DNA of 37,455 nucleotides from an uncultured Eubacteriales bacterium (lineage in GTDB: Bacteria; Bacillota; Clostridia; Christensenellales; CAG-138): positions 93,871 to 131,325 of the forward strand of contig CACXMS010000002.1 of assembly GCA_902768795.1 (NCBI GenBank), written 5' to 3'. A program made the position numbers and the translations under genes. The notes under the pieces were generated by a model. That model made no database searches. It was not told where the DNA came from and worked only from the letters and a program-made list of their open reading frames with translations. This document shows positions 6,617 through 14,722 of the stretch, one piece after another. How positions within the stretch are numbered: the first letter of the stretch is position 1; every line of letters starts with the position of its first letter.

Positions 6617-6946
6617 ATGGAAGTGTTCAACAACATCGGCGGCAAGATCAAGGGGCTTGCGAGATTCATTTTTGTACTGTGCCTGATCATTTACGTGCTG
6701 GCGGCGATCGCCGGCGGAATTATGGTGGGCATCGGGATTGGACGGAGCAACGAAATCCTCGGCATCGTTCTGGGCTTCGGCGCGTTCGTTCTCGGCGCGG
6801 CCATCGGCTTTTTGATCGCATGGATCGGATCGTTCTTCCTGTTCGGCCTCGGTCAGCTGATCGAGGACACGGAGATCAACCGCAAGACGAACCAGGAGAT
6901 TTTGAGAAAGCTGCAGACGATGGAGCTGCCTGCTTCGAAGCAGTAA
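6617..6946 (+). CDS. Small two-helix membrane protein, function unknown
   Basis: The 109-residue product has two clear transmembrane helices, about residues 12-37 and 47-72. Both are Gly/Ala/Ile rich, the first with repeated GxxxG-like spacing (AGGIMVGIGIG), which often supports helix packing. A charged C-terminal helix follows (EDTEINRKTNQEILRKLQTM). The family is not recognised; similar small proteins are common in Firmicutes. Start choice: the ATG at 6617 follows AAAGGGGG, whereas an upstream frame to 6563 would overlap the promoter. It has its own promoter, so it is probably a single-gene unit. Confidence 0.7.
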   Translation: MEVFNNIGGKIKGLARFIFVLCLIIYVLAAIAGGIMVGIGIGRSNEILGIVLGFGAFVLGAAIGFLIAWIGSFFLFGLGQLIEDTEINRKTNQEILRKLQTMELPASKQ

Positions 6947-6953
6947 AAAAACT

Positions 6954-6979
6954 CCGTCGAAAAACTTGTTTTTCGACGG
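6954..6979 (-). terminator. Perfect 12-bp hairpin with T-run on the reverse strand
   Basis: CCGTCGAAAAAC (6954-6965) pairs perfectly with GTTTTTCGACGG (6968-6979). On the reverse strand it is followed by a run of seven T. It may back up termination of the glycosyltransferase operon and may also act after the forward gene. The interval 6980-7158 has no gene that I can support. Confidence 0.55.
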
Positions 6980-7158
6980 GAATCACGCTGCGGACAAAAC
7001 GGCTCGCGCACGCAGTACGTGATCCAGTGAGACGCTTTGATATCCGTTTTCAAAAGGAAGCATGTCGCTGAATTGTATGATGGTATGGAGGATATCCTTC
7101 CGTCCGGACAGCGATATGCATGGACGGAGCTGCGCGACGAGTTCATTTTGACAGGCAA

Positions 7159-7188
7159 AACTGCCCGATCCGAGTGGATCGGGCAGTT
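7159..7188 (-). terminator. Hairpin terminator of the glycosyltransferase operon
   Basis: AACTGCCCGATCC (7159-7171) pairs perfectly with GGATCGGGCAGTT (7176-7188), 5 bp after the reverse-strand stop codon. T-rich flanks are present on both sides. Confidence 0.7.
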
Positions 7189-7192
7189 GTTT

Positions 7193-8203
7193 TCAGTTAA
7201 ACCGGATGATCACATGCGAGACCTTGTAAACGCCTTTCACGAGCGTCTGACCGGCGCGGCCGGGCATGTGCGCGAGGCGCAGCGGCGTTTCCTTGCGGAA
7301 ATACTTCGCCCATTTCGGATCGTGCGCCTGACAGGTTTCCCACATTTTGCGAAGGTTCTCGTCCGCTTCGGCGGATTTGTTGAGCCGCGCATAGACGACC
7401 GAGATGCCGAACATGATGAACAGCTCGTGTTTGAGGTATTTCTTTTTGCGCTTTTCCGGGATCGCGTCGAGGTGGCACGACAAAAAACACAGCTCGGTCG
7501 AGCGAAGCTGATGCTGATACCGCCGCGTCATTACGTCCTCCTGCACGGACTGCCCCGCGCGGCCGATCGTGTAGCGGTACAGATCGCAGTTCATGTAGTA
7601 CATGCGGTCGACGTGCACGAGGTTGCCGAACACGAAGAAGTTGTCCTCATAGAACAGGTGCTTCGGCATTTCCAGCCCGACGCGGCGCAAAAGCTCGGTG
7701 CGGAACGTGACCGTGTGGATCATCAGGATCTGGTCGACGCGGAACGACTTTGTTTCGTCCCAGGTGAAGATCCGGTTTTCGGGCAGCGCGTTCGAAAAAC
7801 GGATCGAGCGGTCGCGCACGCCGTCCTCGTGGACGTAGAAATAGTTCGTGATGAACAGATCCACGCCGCCGTCCTTTTCGAGCGATTCAAGCGTATCGAG
7901 CACTTTCGGAAAATCGTCGCTGAGCACGTCGTCGCTGTCGACGGTCTTGTAGTACAGCCCCGTCGCGTTCAGAAGTCCCTGATTGATGCCCTCGCCGTGT
8001 CCGCCGTTTTCCTGGTGGATCGCCTTGACGATCGTGGGGTACTTTGCCGCGTACTCGTCCGCGATACGGCCCGTATCGTCCTTCGATCCGTCGTCGATGA
8101 CGATGATCTCCACGCGCTCGCCGCCCCTGAGCAGACTTTCGATGCAGTTTGCCATATAATCCTGCGAGTTATAGCAGGGAACGGCTACGGTCAGAAGTTT
8201 CAT
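7193..8203 (-). CDS. Family 2 glycosyltransferase
   Basis: The 336-residue product has a GT-A type family 2 fold: LTVAVPCYNSQDYMANCIES at the start, VEIIVIDDGSKDDT around residues 31-44, ENGGHGEGINQGLLNA, and the metal-binding motif DSDD near residue 90. A C-terminal region of about 100 residues is basic. It would move a sugar from a nucleotide sugar to a surface glycan. It starts at 8203 after AAGGAG and overlaps the stop of the UDP-galactopyranose mutase gene by ATGA, which implies translational coupling. That partner suggests the donor or product involves galactofuranose, but the sugar cannot be read from sequence. No membrane helix is evident. Confidence 0.88.
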   Translation of the reverse strand: MKLLTVAVPCYNSQDYMANCIESLLRGGERVEIIVIDDGSKDDTGRIADEYAAKYPTIVKAIHQENGGHGEGINQGLLNATGLYYKTVDSDDVLSDDFPKVLDTLESLEKDGGVDLFITNYFYVHEDGVRDRSIRFSNALPENRIFTWDETKSFRVDQILMIHTVTFRTELLRRVGLEMPKHLFYEDNFFVFGNLVHVDRMYYMNCDLYRYTIGRAGQSVQEDVMTRRYQHQLRSTELCFLSCHLDAIPEKRKKKYLKHELFIMFGISVVYARLNKSAEADENLRKMWETCQAHDPKWAKYFRKETPLRLAHMPGRAGQTLVKGVYKVSHVIIRFN

Positions 8204-9312
8204 AGTGCAGTCTCCTTTTCCAGACGGTCCGCCATTTCCAGCGCGCGGGCGAGGACGGCGTCCATGTCGTAATAGCGGTATTCGCCGAGCCGCCCGCCGA
8301 ACAGCACGTTCGGCTCCGCGTCGGCCAGCGCGCGGTACTTGCGGTACAGCGCGTTGTTCGTTTCGTCGTTGATCGGGTAGTACGGCTCCTCGCCGGGCTT
8401 CCATTCGCGGCTGTACTCGCGCGAAATGACGGTCTTGTCCGTATCGGCCGGATCGAACCATTTGTGCTCGATGATGCGCGTGTACGGCGTTTCGCGGTCG
8501 GTGTAGTTCACGACGGCGTTGCCCTGGAAGTTCGGCGTGTCGAGCACTTCGGTTTCGAACCGCACGCTGCGGTACCCGAGCGCGCCGAAGCAGAACTCAT
8601 AGTACGCGTCGATCGAGCCCGTATAGACGACGCGCGGCGCAAGCGCGTTCCACGCGGCGCGGTTTTCAAAGTAATCGGTTCCGAGCCGCACCTCGACGCC
8701 GTCGAGCATCCGCTCGACCATCTTCGTGTAGCCGCCGATCGGGATGCCCTGATAGCGCGCGTTGAAATAGTTGTTGTCAAACGTCAGCCGCACGGGCAGC
8801 CGCCGGATGATGAACGCGGGCAGCTCCGTGCAGGGGCGGCCCCACTGCTTCTCGGTGTAGCCCTTGACGAGTGTTTCGTAAATATCCGTGCCGACGAGCG
8901 AGATCGCCTGCTCCTCGAGGTTTTTCGGCTCGGCGACGCCCGCCTTTTCGCGCTGCTCCCGAATCTTCGCCGCCGCTTCGTCCGGCGTCGTCACGCCCCA
9001 CATCGCGTTGAACGTGTACATGTTGAACGGCAGCGAATAGAGCTTGCCGTGAAAATTGGCGACCGGGGAATTCGTATAGCGGTTGAACTCCGCAAAGCGG
9101 TTCACGTAGTCCCAGACCCGGCGGTCGTTCGTGTGGAAAATGTGCGCGCCGTACCGATGCACCTGGATGCCGAAAACGTCCTCGGTGTAAACGTTGCCGC
9201 CGATGTGATCGCGCTTGTCGATCACAAGGACGCGCTTGCCGCGTGCGTGCTCGCGCTCGGCGACCGCTGCGCCGAACAGCCCTGCGCCGACGATCAGAAT
9301 ATCATACTGCAT
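8200..9312 (-). CDS. glf: UDP-galactopyranose mutase
   Basis: The 370-residue flavoprotein interconverts UDP-galactopyranose and UDP-galactofuranose. Visible are the FAD-binding N-terminus YDILIVGAGLFGAAVAE, the IDKRDHIGGNVYTE segment, VHRYGAHIFHTND, the GYTEKQWG motif and the C-terminal EYRYYDMDAVLARAL typical of Glf. Length is usual. The start at 9312 (MQYDILIVGAG) has AGAGGA upstream; a frame reaching 9390 would run into the promoter. It heads a two-gene operon with the glycosyltransferase, pointing to a galactofuranose-containing cell-surface polysaccharide. Confidence 0.95.
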   Translation of the reverse strand: MQYDILIVGAGLFGAAVAEREHARGKRVLVIDKRDHIGGNVYTEDVFGIQVHRYGAHIFHTNDRRVWDYVNRFAEFNRYTNSPVANFHGKLYSLPFNMYTFNAMWGVTTPDEAAAKIREQREKAGVAEPKNLEEQAISLVGTDIYETLVKGYTEKQWGRPCTELPAFIIRRLPVRLTFDNNYFNARYQGIPIGGYTKMVERMLDGVEVRLGTDYFENRAAWNALAPRVVYTGSIDAYYEFCFGALGYRSVRFETEVLDTPNFQGNAVVNYTDRETPYTRIIEHKWFDPADTDKTVISREYSREWKPGEEPYYPINDETNNALYRKYRALADAEPNVLFGGRLGEYRYYDMDAVLARALEMADRLEKETAL

Positions 9313-9361
9313 ATAAAATCCTCTGCTGCGTTTTTCACGGGACACGCCCGTAATTATCCGT

Positions 9362-9390
9362 ATTTTACCCGAAATTTTCCCGACATGCAA
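9362..9390 (-). promoter_or_regulatory. Sigma-A-like promoter of the glf operon
   Basis: On the reverse strand TTGCAT (9390-9385) and TAAAAT (9367-9362) with a 17-bp spacer, 50 bp before the glf start codon. Confidence 0.65.
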
Positions 9391-9529
9391 GGTCTTTCGC
9401 GCGAATTCACCATTTTTTTCACATTTGTGGAAAAAAGAAATGTGACAAAACCCCGGGAAACGGTCATAAATCGATGTGTTATTCTATTCCCGGATTAAAA
9501 TACAGGCTGGCAGGAAGGGGCTTGGAAGT

Positions 9530-9667
9530 CGGTTTCTTCGCTCGAAGGATGTACCGACGCTACGCCAAGAGCGAAAAACCGGCTAATTGCGGCGAAAGAT
9601 TGAAAAGAAACGGCGTGATTCGCGCCGTTTCTACAGACCGGTTCTCTTTGATGAATTCTCGCCGCAA
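9530..9667. other. Nested inverted repeats in a gene-free stretch
   Basis: TTGCGGCGA (9587-9595) pairs with TCGCCGCAA (9659-9667) and encloses the perfect 10-bp hairpin AGAAACGGCG (9606-9615) / CGCCGTTTCT (9623-9632). Just upstream, a GGTTTCTTCGCTC / GAGCGAAAAACC pair (about 9530-9581) forms another arm. The gap 9391-10061 shows no gene. This may be a structured RNA or a decayed mobile palindrome. Confidence 0.4.
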
Positions 9668-9697
9668 CGGTCCGGGCCCTTTATTGACGGCCCGCGG

Positions 9698-9784
9698 CAG
9701 CGGCTTTTCCGACGCCGGCTTTCCCGCAGCGGCTTTCCCGACGCCGGATTTCCCGCAGCGGCTTTCCCGACGCCGGATTTCCGA
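9698..9784 (+). repeat. Three tandem copies of a 29-bp repeat
   Basis: Units at 9698-9726, 9727-9755 and 9756-9784 begin CAGCGGCTTT and contain CCGACGCCGG; they differ at only a few positions. There are no spacers between the units, so this is a short tandem repeat and not a CRISPR array. Confidence 0.85.
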
Positions 9785-9803
9785 CACAAACAATATTATT
9801 ATA

Positions 9804-9862
9804 ACAATACCGAAAAACAAAAACCGTATATGCCATACCGGTATTGGTAAAAACGGTATTGT
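9804..9862. repeat. Inverted repeat upstream of the protease promoter
   Basis: ACAATACCG (9804-9812) is mirrored exactly by CGGTATTGT (9854-9862), with a further TACCGGTA palindrome between them. It lies 67 bp upstream of the -35 hexamer and could be an operator or a hairpin. Confidence 0.45.
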
Positions 9863-9928
9863 CTGGAAAAACGACCGATCGCCTTCGGCGGCACACAACG
9901 GTTTTTTGCGTCGAAAGACCGATGTTTC

Positions 9929-9957
9929 TTGACAGAGAACGCGGGGCGTGCTACGAT
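9929..9957 (+). promoter_or_regulatory. Sigma-A-like promoter of the CPBP protease gene
   Basis: TTGACA (9929-9934) and TACGAT (9952-9957) with a 17-bp spacer, about 100 bp upstream of the start codon. Confidence 0.65.
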
Positions 9958-10061
9958 CATTTTAATCCCGATGCCGCGTCGGTCCGACCGGAGACGAATC
10001 CGGACGGAACGGCGTAAGCGTACGGTGAGCGGCGGGAGAACCCGCCGGGAAAGGACAGTTT

Positions 10062-11264
10062 ATGGAAGTCATTCAACCCGTCACTATCGAGCCGGCTCCC
10101 GCGCCGGACGGAGAAACGAAGGCGATGCGCTCGGCATATAACCGCGGCGTGCTCGGCCTGTTTGTGGAAATCAATCTTTTTCAGATCGTCGCAACGCTGA
10201 TCCTCAGCGTTGCCGCCGGGGTGTTGGCGGTTCTGAAGGTCGTTCCGCTGATTCAGGCCCAGGGACTGAAGCCGATGGGACTGCTGCAGAATCCGGAAAC
10301 GCTCATCGATCTGCTGAAAACGTACGGCATCCTGCGCTGGATCATCGTGTTCTACGCGATCGGCGCGACCGTCGGTATGATCGTCGGCATCCTTGTGATG
10401 CGCCCGATCGTCGGCAAATCGACGCCGATCGAAAAGCGCCGGCTCGGCATCGGAAAATTCCTGCTTGTCGTGCTGTTTTCGTTCGGGCTCTGGGGCGTCG
10501 GCACGGCGCTGGGCAATCTGCCCTCGTTTTTCGGCGCGACCGAAGCGGGCGGTCTCGACCAACTGCTCAGCGGCAAGGACGCATGGCCGATGCTGCTGTA
10601 CACCTGCATCGGCGCGCCGCTCTTTGAGGAGCTCGTCTGCCGCAAGCTGCTGCTCGACAAGCTGCATCCCTACGGCGAGGGCTACGCGGCGATTGCGAGC
10701 GGTCTGCTGTTCGGCCTGATCCACGGCAATTCCGGGCAGTTCTTCCTCGCGTTTCTGGTCGGGCTGCTGTTTGCGATGGTCTATCTTCGCACCGGGCGTG
10801 TGCTCTACACGATCCTGCTCCATGCGATCATCAACACGACCGCGTCGCTGCCGAGTTTCTTCAGCATGGCGAACGTCGACATTGAGCTCGGCTGGAACAT
10901 CGGCGCCGGCGTGCTCGTCGCGGCGGGCCTTGTCGCGCTGATCGTTTTCCGGAAGGACGCGCTGCTGCATCCGCAAAAATCGACCGTATTGAACGCGAAC
11001 AACGCCGCCTGGCGCAACGTCGGCATGATCCTTTCGCGCGTGTTCTTCCTGGTCTCGCTCGTTTTCACCGACCTGCTGATGATGGCGCTGCCGCTGCTCC
11101 AGGGCGGTTCGCCCGCGGGGCTGCTGCGGCTGATCCCGATGACGGCGGCGATCGTGCTCGTGCTCGTGCTGCCGAAGCTCACCCGTCGCTTCGAGGCGCC
11201 GGCGCCCGAAATGACGGAGGGCGAACCCCACGAACCCGAAGCGGCCGTTTCAGACGGTCAATAA
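10062..11264 (+). CDS. CPBP family intramembrane metalloprotease
   Basis: The 400-residue membrane protein has about eight hydrophobic helices and the signature of the CAAX-protease and bacteriocin-processing family (Rce1-like, ABI). Motif 1 is FEELVCRK with Glu189, Glu190 and Arg194; motif 2 is FGLIHGN with His221; motif 3 is HAIIN with His254 and Asn258. These cluster in the membrane as the catalytic site. The N-terminal 20 residues are Pro/Glu-rich and cytosolic, and the C-terminal tail is acidic. Start at 10062 follows GGAAAGGA. Substrates are unknown; bacterial members process peptides or modulate membrane proteins. The gene 77 bp downstream, a lipoprotein peptidase, may be co-transcribed. 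Confidence 0.9.
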   Translation: MEVIQPVTIEPAPAPDGETKAMRSAYNRGVLGLFVEINLFQIVATLILSVAAGVLAVLKVVPLIQAQGLKPMGLLQNPETLIDLLKTYGILRWIIVFYAIGATVGMIVGILVMRPIVGKSTPIEKRRLGIGKFLLVVLFSFGLWGVGTALGNLPSFFGATEAGGLDQLLSGKDAWPMLLYTCIGAPLFEELVCRKLLLDKLHPYGEGYAAIASGLLFGLIHGNSGQFFLAFLVGLLFAMVYLRTGRVLYTILLHAIINTTASLPSFFSMANVDIELGWNIGAGVLVAAGLVALIVFRKDALLHPQKSTVLNANNAAWRNVGMILSRVFFLVSLVFTDLLMMALPLLQGGSPAGLLRLIPMTAAIVLVLVLPKLTRRFEAPAPEMTEGEPHEPEAAVSDGQ

Positions 11265-11310
11265 GGGTTCAGACCGTTTGATCTGTAAACCGGCGTCAAA
11301 GGACGCCGAA
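11240..11310 (+). repeat. Degenerate fragment of the palindromic repeat plus hairpins at the protease 3' end
   Basis: AATAAGGGTTCAGACCGTTT overlaps the stop codon at 11262-11264 and matches the core of the left arm of the repeat family (AGGGATCAGACCGTTTT). Two hairpins are seen: ACGGTC/GACCGT and CGGCGTC (11291-11297) / GACGCCG (11302-11308). No full copy is present. Confidence 0.4.
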
Positions 11311-11341
11311 GAACCGAAATAACACGGAAGGAGGCACGCCT

Positions 11342-13483
11342 ATGAACCGGAAAACCGCCGTATGCACAGCGGCGCTCTGTCTGCTGCTGCTTTTTGCGGG
11401 TTGCTCCGGCGGCGCTCCCGCCGCCCAGGCGCCTGCTTCCCTTACGCCGACCGCGTTTTTACCGGACGCAACGCCTTCCGCCGCCCTTACGCCTTCCGCT
11501 TCTCCGACGCCTTCCGCTTCCCCGACGCCCGTGCCGTTGGATCTGACCCCGTATCGCATCGGGGACGGGCTGTACGACATCCTGCCGCTTCTGAGGGAAC
11601 CCGGCAAAACGCTGCAGTACGCGGGCTTTTCGGGCGAAAACGAACTGACGCTGCTGTATGTGTCCGAGGACGGCATGACGCTGTACTGGGAGCGGACAGA
11701 CCTTGCGACCGGCGAAAAAACCGTTCTGCGGACGGATCCGCAGGACGTTCCGCGCGACGCGTATTCCTTTTTTACGGTGCATTCGCTCGACCCCGTAACC
11801 TATTGGGACGACGCGAAGCAGGAGCTTGTGCTGCTGTCCCGGGACTACCGGGACTGCACGCGCCTTTCGGTCGGCGCTTACGGCTACCAGACGTGTTACC
11901 GCGTCAGCGAGGACGCCGTTCTGGTGCTCGACCAATGGGAAGGCGCGCTGTACCGCTGCACGACGGATGGGCGGAAAACCGAGCTGTTCCGGACGGGATG
12001 GCGCTACCGCTACGCATCGTTTTCGGGCATTTCGAACGACGCGCGCTGCGTTGCGATCTCAGGGACCGATTATTACACCGATGAAACCGTTACGCTGTTC
12101 CTTGACGCCGAAACCGGCGCGCTGCTCGGGCAGCAGGCCGGCGGATCGACGCTCTGCGGCGCGGGGGAGGGCATTGCGACGCTCGGCTGCGCCTACCGCT
12201 GGGAGGAGAACGCTCCGGGCAGAACGACGCTGACGCTTACGATAGCGGACTCCCCGCAGGATCCGAATCCGCGGCGGACGTCGATCGAGCGCGAGAGCTT
12301 TTATCCGTCGGTCCGGCCGCGCCGCGACGGGTTCGTGATCGAGCATTGGGACGAGCAGTACGTGCTTTACGATCTCGACGCCGTGCACAGGACGGTTGCG
12401 TCGGTCGCCGTTTCGCCGGATCGATTTATGCCGGAAGAAACGGAGGAACCGGAATTCGACGGGGACGAAGAATCCGGCGACTGGATGACCGCAGCGCCTG
12501 ATCTGCAGTTCGGCTGCGGGGACGGAACGCGGCTTGTGTGCATGTTCAAATACGGGGCAGACCCGGTCGGACTGCTTCTTTGGGATCGGAGCGCGTCGCC
12601 GCAAACGGTTCTTTCTCCCGGACCGGCGGGCGAACCGCTGCTTTTGCCCGTCAGGGAGATTGACGCGACGCCGGAGCGCTATGCGGAGCGCGTCGCAGCG
12701 ATTGCCGAGCGGTACGGCGTGACGGTGCTGATCGGGGACGCGGCGTGCATGAACATTTCGACGCATACCGCCGAGACGGTTTCGGTCGAACAGGCCCTGC
12801 CGCAGATCGATACGGTGATGAACGTCATTGAGGAAGTGCTTGCAGCGTACCCGCCGAACTTCTTCCAAAGCATTGCGAAGAGCGACGGCGACGAGCTGAT
12901 TGTGGAGCTTTGCGGAACGATCCGCGCAAAGGACGAGTATGCGCTCGATTTTCCCTCTGCGCTGACGTTTCAGGGCGACGGATGCCGCGTGATCGTGCTG
13001 GACGTTTACTATGCGTCCGGGCTTCGCTACACGCTTTTCCATGAGATCGCGCACGTGATTGACCGCGCGCTGGACGCGACCGTAACGGAGTATGACGATC
13101 CGCGCTGGAACGTGTCGGACTGGAACGCGCTGAATCCGAAAAAATTCAGTTACTATTACGCGTACAACGATCAGAAGGGAAACCCGTACGACGTCGTCGG
13201 CTCCACCAAATACACGGCGCAAAGCAGCGACTATCTGAAAAAGCATAAAAGCAAAAGCGTCTATTTTGCGAACGTGTACGCCAAGACCTATCCGACCGAG
13301 GATCGCGCGGTGCTGATGGGACTGCTGCTGGCGGACGACACTTCGGACGACATCCTTTCCTGTCCGCACATCAAGGCGAAGCTCGTCTATTACGCCAAGG
13401 CGATCCGCGCGGTCCTCGACCCCGACGGCACGCTCTGGCCGGAGCCGACCGTCTGGGAGACGCGCATCGCGGAGCTGAAATAA
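11342..13483 (+). CDS. Large lipoprotein with C-terminal HExxH metallopeptidase domain
   Basis: The 713-residue product has a lipoprotein signal with lipobox LFAGC, then a Ser/Thr/Pro/Ala-rich linker with PSASPTPSASPTP repeats, the usual spacer of surface lipoproteins. A long middle region of short beta-strand-like repeats (YWERTDLATGEKTVLRTDP, YRCTTDGRKTELFRTG) suggests a propeller-like or sensor domain. The last 250 residues hold HEIAHVID with His567, Glu568 and His571, and downstream PTEDRA with Glu653 as a plausible third zinc ligand. This resembles lethal-factor-like (ATLF) zinc peptidases of Firmicutes. It should act outside the cell on peptides or cell-wall proteins. ATG at 11342 follows AAGGAGG. 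Similarity is by motif only. Confidence 0.75.
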   Translation: MNRKTAVCTAALCLLLLFAGCSGGAPAAQAPASLTPTAFLPDATPSAALTPSASPTPSASPTPVPLDLTPYRIGDGLYDILPLLREPGKTLQYAGFSGENELTLLYVSEDGMTLYWERTDLATGEKTVLRTDPQDVPRDAYSFFTVHSLDPVTYWDDAKQELVLLSRDYRDCTRLSVGAYGYQTCYRVSEDAVLVLDQWEGALYRCTTDGRKTELFRTGWRYRYASFSGISNDARCVAISGTDYYTDETVTLFLDAETGALLGQQAGGSTLCGAGEGIATLGCAYRWEENAPGRTTLTLTIADSPQDPNPRRTSIERESFYPSVRPRRDGFVIEHWDEQYVLYDLDAVHRTVASVAVSPDRFMPEETEEPEFDGDEESGDWMTAAPDLQFGCGDGTRLVCMFKYGADPVGLLLWDRSASPQTVLSPGPAGEPLLLPVREIDATPERYAERVAAIAERYGVTVLIGDAACMNISTHTAETVSVEQALPQIDTVMNVIEEVLAAYPPNFFQSIAKSDGDELIVELCGTIRAKDEYALDFPSALTFQGDGCRVIVLDVYYASGLRYTLFHEIAHVIDRALDATVTEYDDPRWNVSDWNALNPKKFSYYYAYNDQKGNPYDVVGSTKYTAQSSDYLKKHKSKSVYFANVYAKTYPTEDRAVLMGLLLADDTSDDILSCPHIKAKLVYYAKAIRAVLDPDGTLWPEPTVWETRIAELK

Positions 13484-13484
13484 T

Positions 13485-13868
13485 TCAGGATACGCCGCGG
13501 CGCAGAATCTTCTGTTCCTGAAAAGTGTGACGGCGCTGCACGATCCGAACCTTGTGCGGTACGCGAGGGCGCTGGCGGACAGCGAAACCGGCAGCTACGA
13601 GGACGCGGCCGCTTCGTTCCTCACGCTCGGCGACTATAAGGAAGCGGACGCGCTGGAAAAGGACACGACCATCACCTACAGCATTCCGTGGAAAAAGAAC
13701 GGAACCGGCAGCACCTATTATAAGATTTACAACCACGTGATCACGCTGTACAACTCCTACACCGATAAAAAGGTCGGCGATCTGTACCGCGTCCGGTTCA
13801 TTTCCGACACGAAGGCCGAGTTCTATTCCTACAAGGACTACAAGACCTATACGCTGACGAAGAACTGA
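13485..13868 (+). pseudogene. 5'-truncated remnant of a repeat-type protein gene
   Basis: The frame is open from just after the stop codon at 13476-13478 and looks coding throughout. It contains YARALADSETGSYEDAAASF and FLTLGDYKEADALEKD, typical of the tandem GxYxxAxxxFxxLGDYkdA helical repeats of clostridial surface and envelope proteins, followed by a beta-rich C-terminal domain (VRFISDTKAEFYSY, KTYTLTK). No ATG with a ribosome-binding site exists; the only start is a GTG at 13527 without a Shine-Dalgarno match, in the middle of the apparent homology. It directly abuts the metallopeptidase gene. I read it as the 3' end of a gene whose front was lost. The alternative is a short protein starting at the GTG. 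Confidence 0.6.
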
Positions 13869-14010
13869 GGAGACTGTCGTAAAAGGGGTCAGACCGTTTT
13901 CGGCAACTATTGTGAAAAGAATACTTGCATGCGGAAAAGACGGAGAAATCCGTCTTTTCTTTGGTTATTTGCCGAAAACGCGAATTTTGCCTCCCTTCCC
14001 GAACAGCCTC
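13867..14010 (+). repeat. Full copy of the palindromic repeat (copy D), 144 bp
   Basis: The left arm AGACTGTCGTAAAAGGGGTC then AGACCGTTTTCGGCA is mirrored by TGCCGAAAACG and the right end CGAACAGCCTC. In the centre GAAAAGACGG (13934-13943) pairs with CCGTCTTTTC (13950-13959). The copy begins inside the stop codon of the upstream remnant and ends 84 bp before the rubrerythrin stop codon. Confidence 0.8.
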
Positions 14011-14048
14011 TGTCAGAGTGTCAAAAGGTTTTTCGGCAGAGCAGCAGG

Positions 14049-14081
14049 AAAAGAGGGTTCGAAATCATCGAACCCTCTTTT
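14049..14081 (-). terminator. Bidirectional terminator of rubrerythrin
   Basis: AAAAGAGGGTTCGA (14049-14062) pairs perfectly with TCGAACCCTCTTTT (14068-14081), a 14-bp stem with an AATCA loop, directly after the rubrerythrin stop. A/T tracts on both sides allow function in both directions. Confidence 0.85.
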
Positions 14082-14093
14082 GACGCTCTTTCC

Positions 14094-14636
14094 TCAGTAA
14101 TTCTCTTTTCTGACCTCGAAGTACGACTGCGGATGCGCGCAGACCGGGCAGATCCCGGGCGCCTGCGTGCCGACGACGATGTGCCCGCAGTTGCGGCATT
14201 CCCAGACCTTGACTTCGCTCTTTTCGAAGACGGCGGCGGTCTCGACGTTTTCGAGCAGCTTGCGATAGCGCTCCTCGTGCGCCTTCTCGATTGCGGCGAC
14301 GCCGCGGAACTTAGCCGCAAGCTCTAAGAAGCCCTCCGCTTCGGCGGTCCTTGCAAAGTCCTCGTACATGTCCGTCCACTCGAAATTCTCGCCGTCCGCC
14401 GCTGCCGCGAGGTTCTCGGCGGTCGAGCCGATGCCGTTCAGCTCCTTGAACCAGAGCTTCGCGTGCTCCTTTTCATTGTCGGCGGTCTTCAAAAACAGCT
14501 CGGCAATCTGCTCATAGCCCTCTTTTTTCGCCTTCGAAGCGAAATACGTGTACTTGTTGCGCGCCTGCGATTCGCCCGCGAAGGCGGCCGCAAGGTTCTT
14601 TTCGGTCTGCGTTCCCGCATACTTGTTCTGTGCCAT
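14094..14636 (-). CDS. rbr: Rubrerythrin
   Basis: The 180-residue cytosolic protein removes hydrogen peroxide in anaerobes, taking electrons through rubredoxin. The N-terminal four-helix ferritin-like domain carries the di-iron ligands in [28 protein letters not shown] and [12 protein letters not shown]. The C-terminal rubredoxin-like domain has two CxxC pairs (WECRNCGH and GICPVCAHP) for an iron centre. Length is normal and the domain order is the classical one. The start at 14636 has a TCCTCC-complementary site (AGGAGG on the reverse strand) 8 bp upstream. It is probably transcribed alone; the regulator upstream has its own promoter and a terminator-like hairpin between them. Confidence 0.96.
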   Translation of the reverse strand: MAQNKYAGTQTEKNLAAAFAGESQARNKYTYFASKAKKEGYEQIAELFLKTADNEKEHAKLWFKELNGIGSTAENLAAAADGENFEWTDMYEDFARTAEAEGFLELAAKFRGVAAIEKAHEERYRKLLENVETAAVFEKSEVKVWECRNCGHIVVGTQAPGICPVCAHPQSYFEVRKENY

Positions 14637-14667
14637 AAAAAATCCTCCTGATTGAATTGATGCTATG

Positions 14668-14698
14668 AAAACCCCGCCCGGGGATATGCCGGGTTTTG
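14668..14698 (-). terminator. Terminator-like hairpin after the ModE-like gene
   Basis: On the reverse strand AAAACCCGG (14698-14690) can pair with the GGGGTTTT run at about 14676-14669, with CCCCGGG in between. It lies between the ModE-like gene and rubrerythrin. Confidence 0.45.
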
Positions 14699-14722
14699 CC
14701 GGAAGCGACGCCGCCCGGCGGT

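Noticed and set aside
7037..7200. Protein-like forward frame in the gap before the glycosyltransferase terminator
   Set aside because: It can start only at TTG, has no ribosome-binding site and continues only as the antisense of the glycosyltransferase gene; a decayed remnant is possible but not supportable.
9698..9784. Possible CRISPR array
   Set aside because: The 29-bp units are joined directly with no spacers, and there are no cas genes in the window.
13912..14100. Short open frame inside palindromic repeat copy D
   Set aside because: The frame follows the repeat and its hairpins, and a similar start in copy E breaks at once; it looks like a by-product of the repeat.
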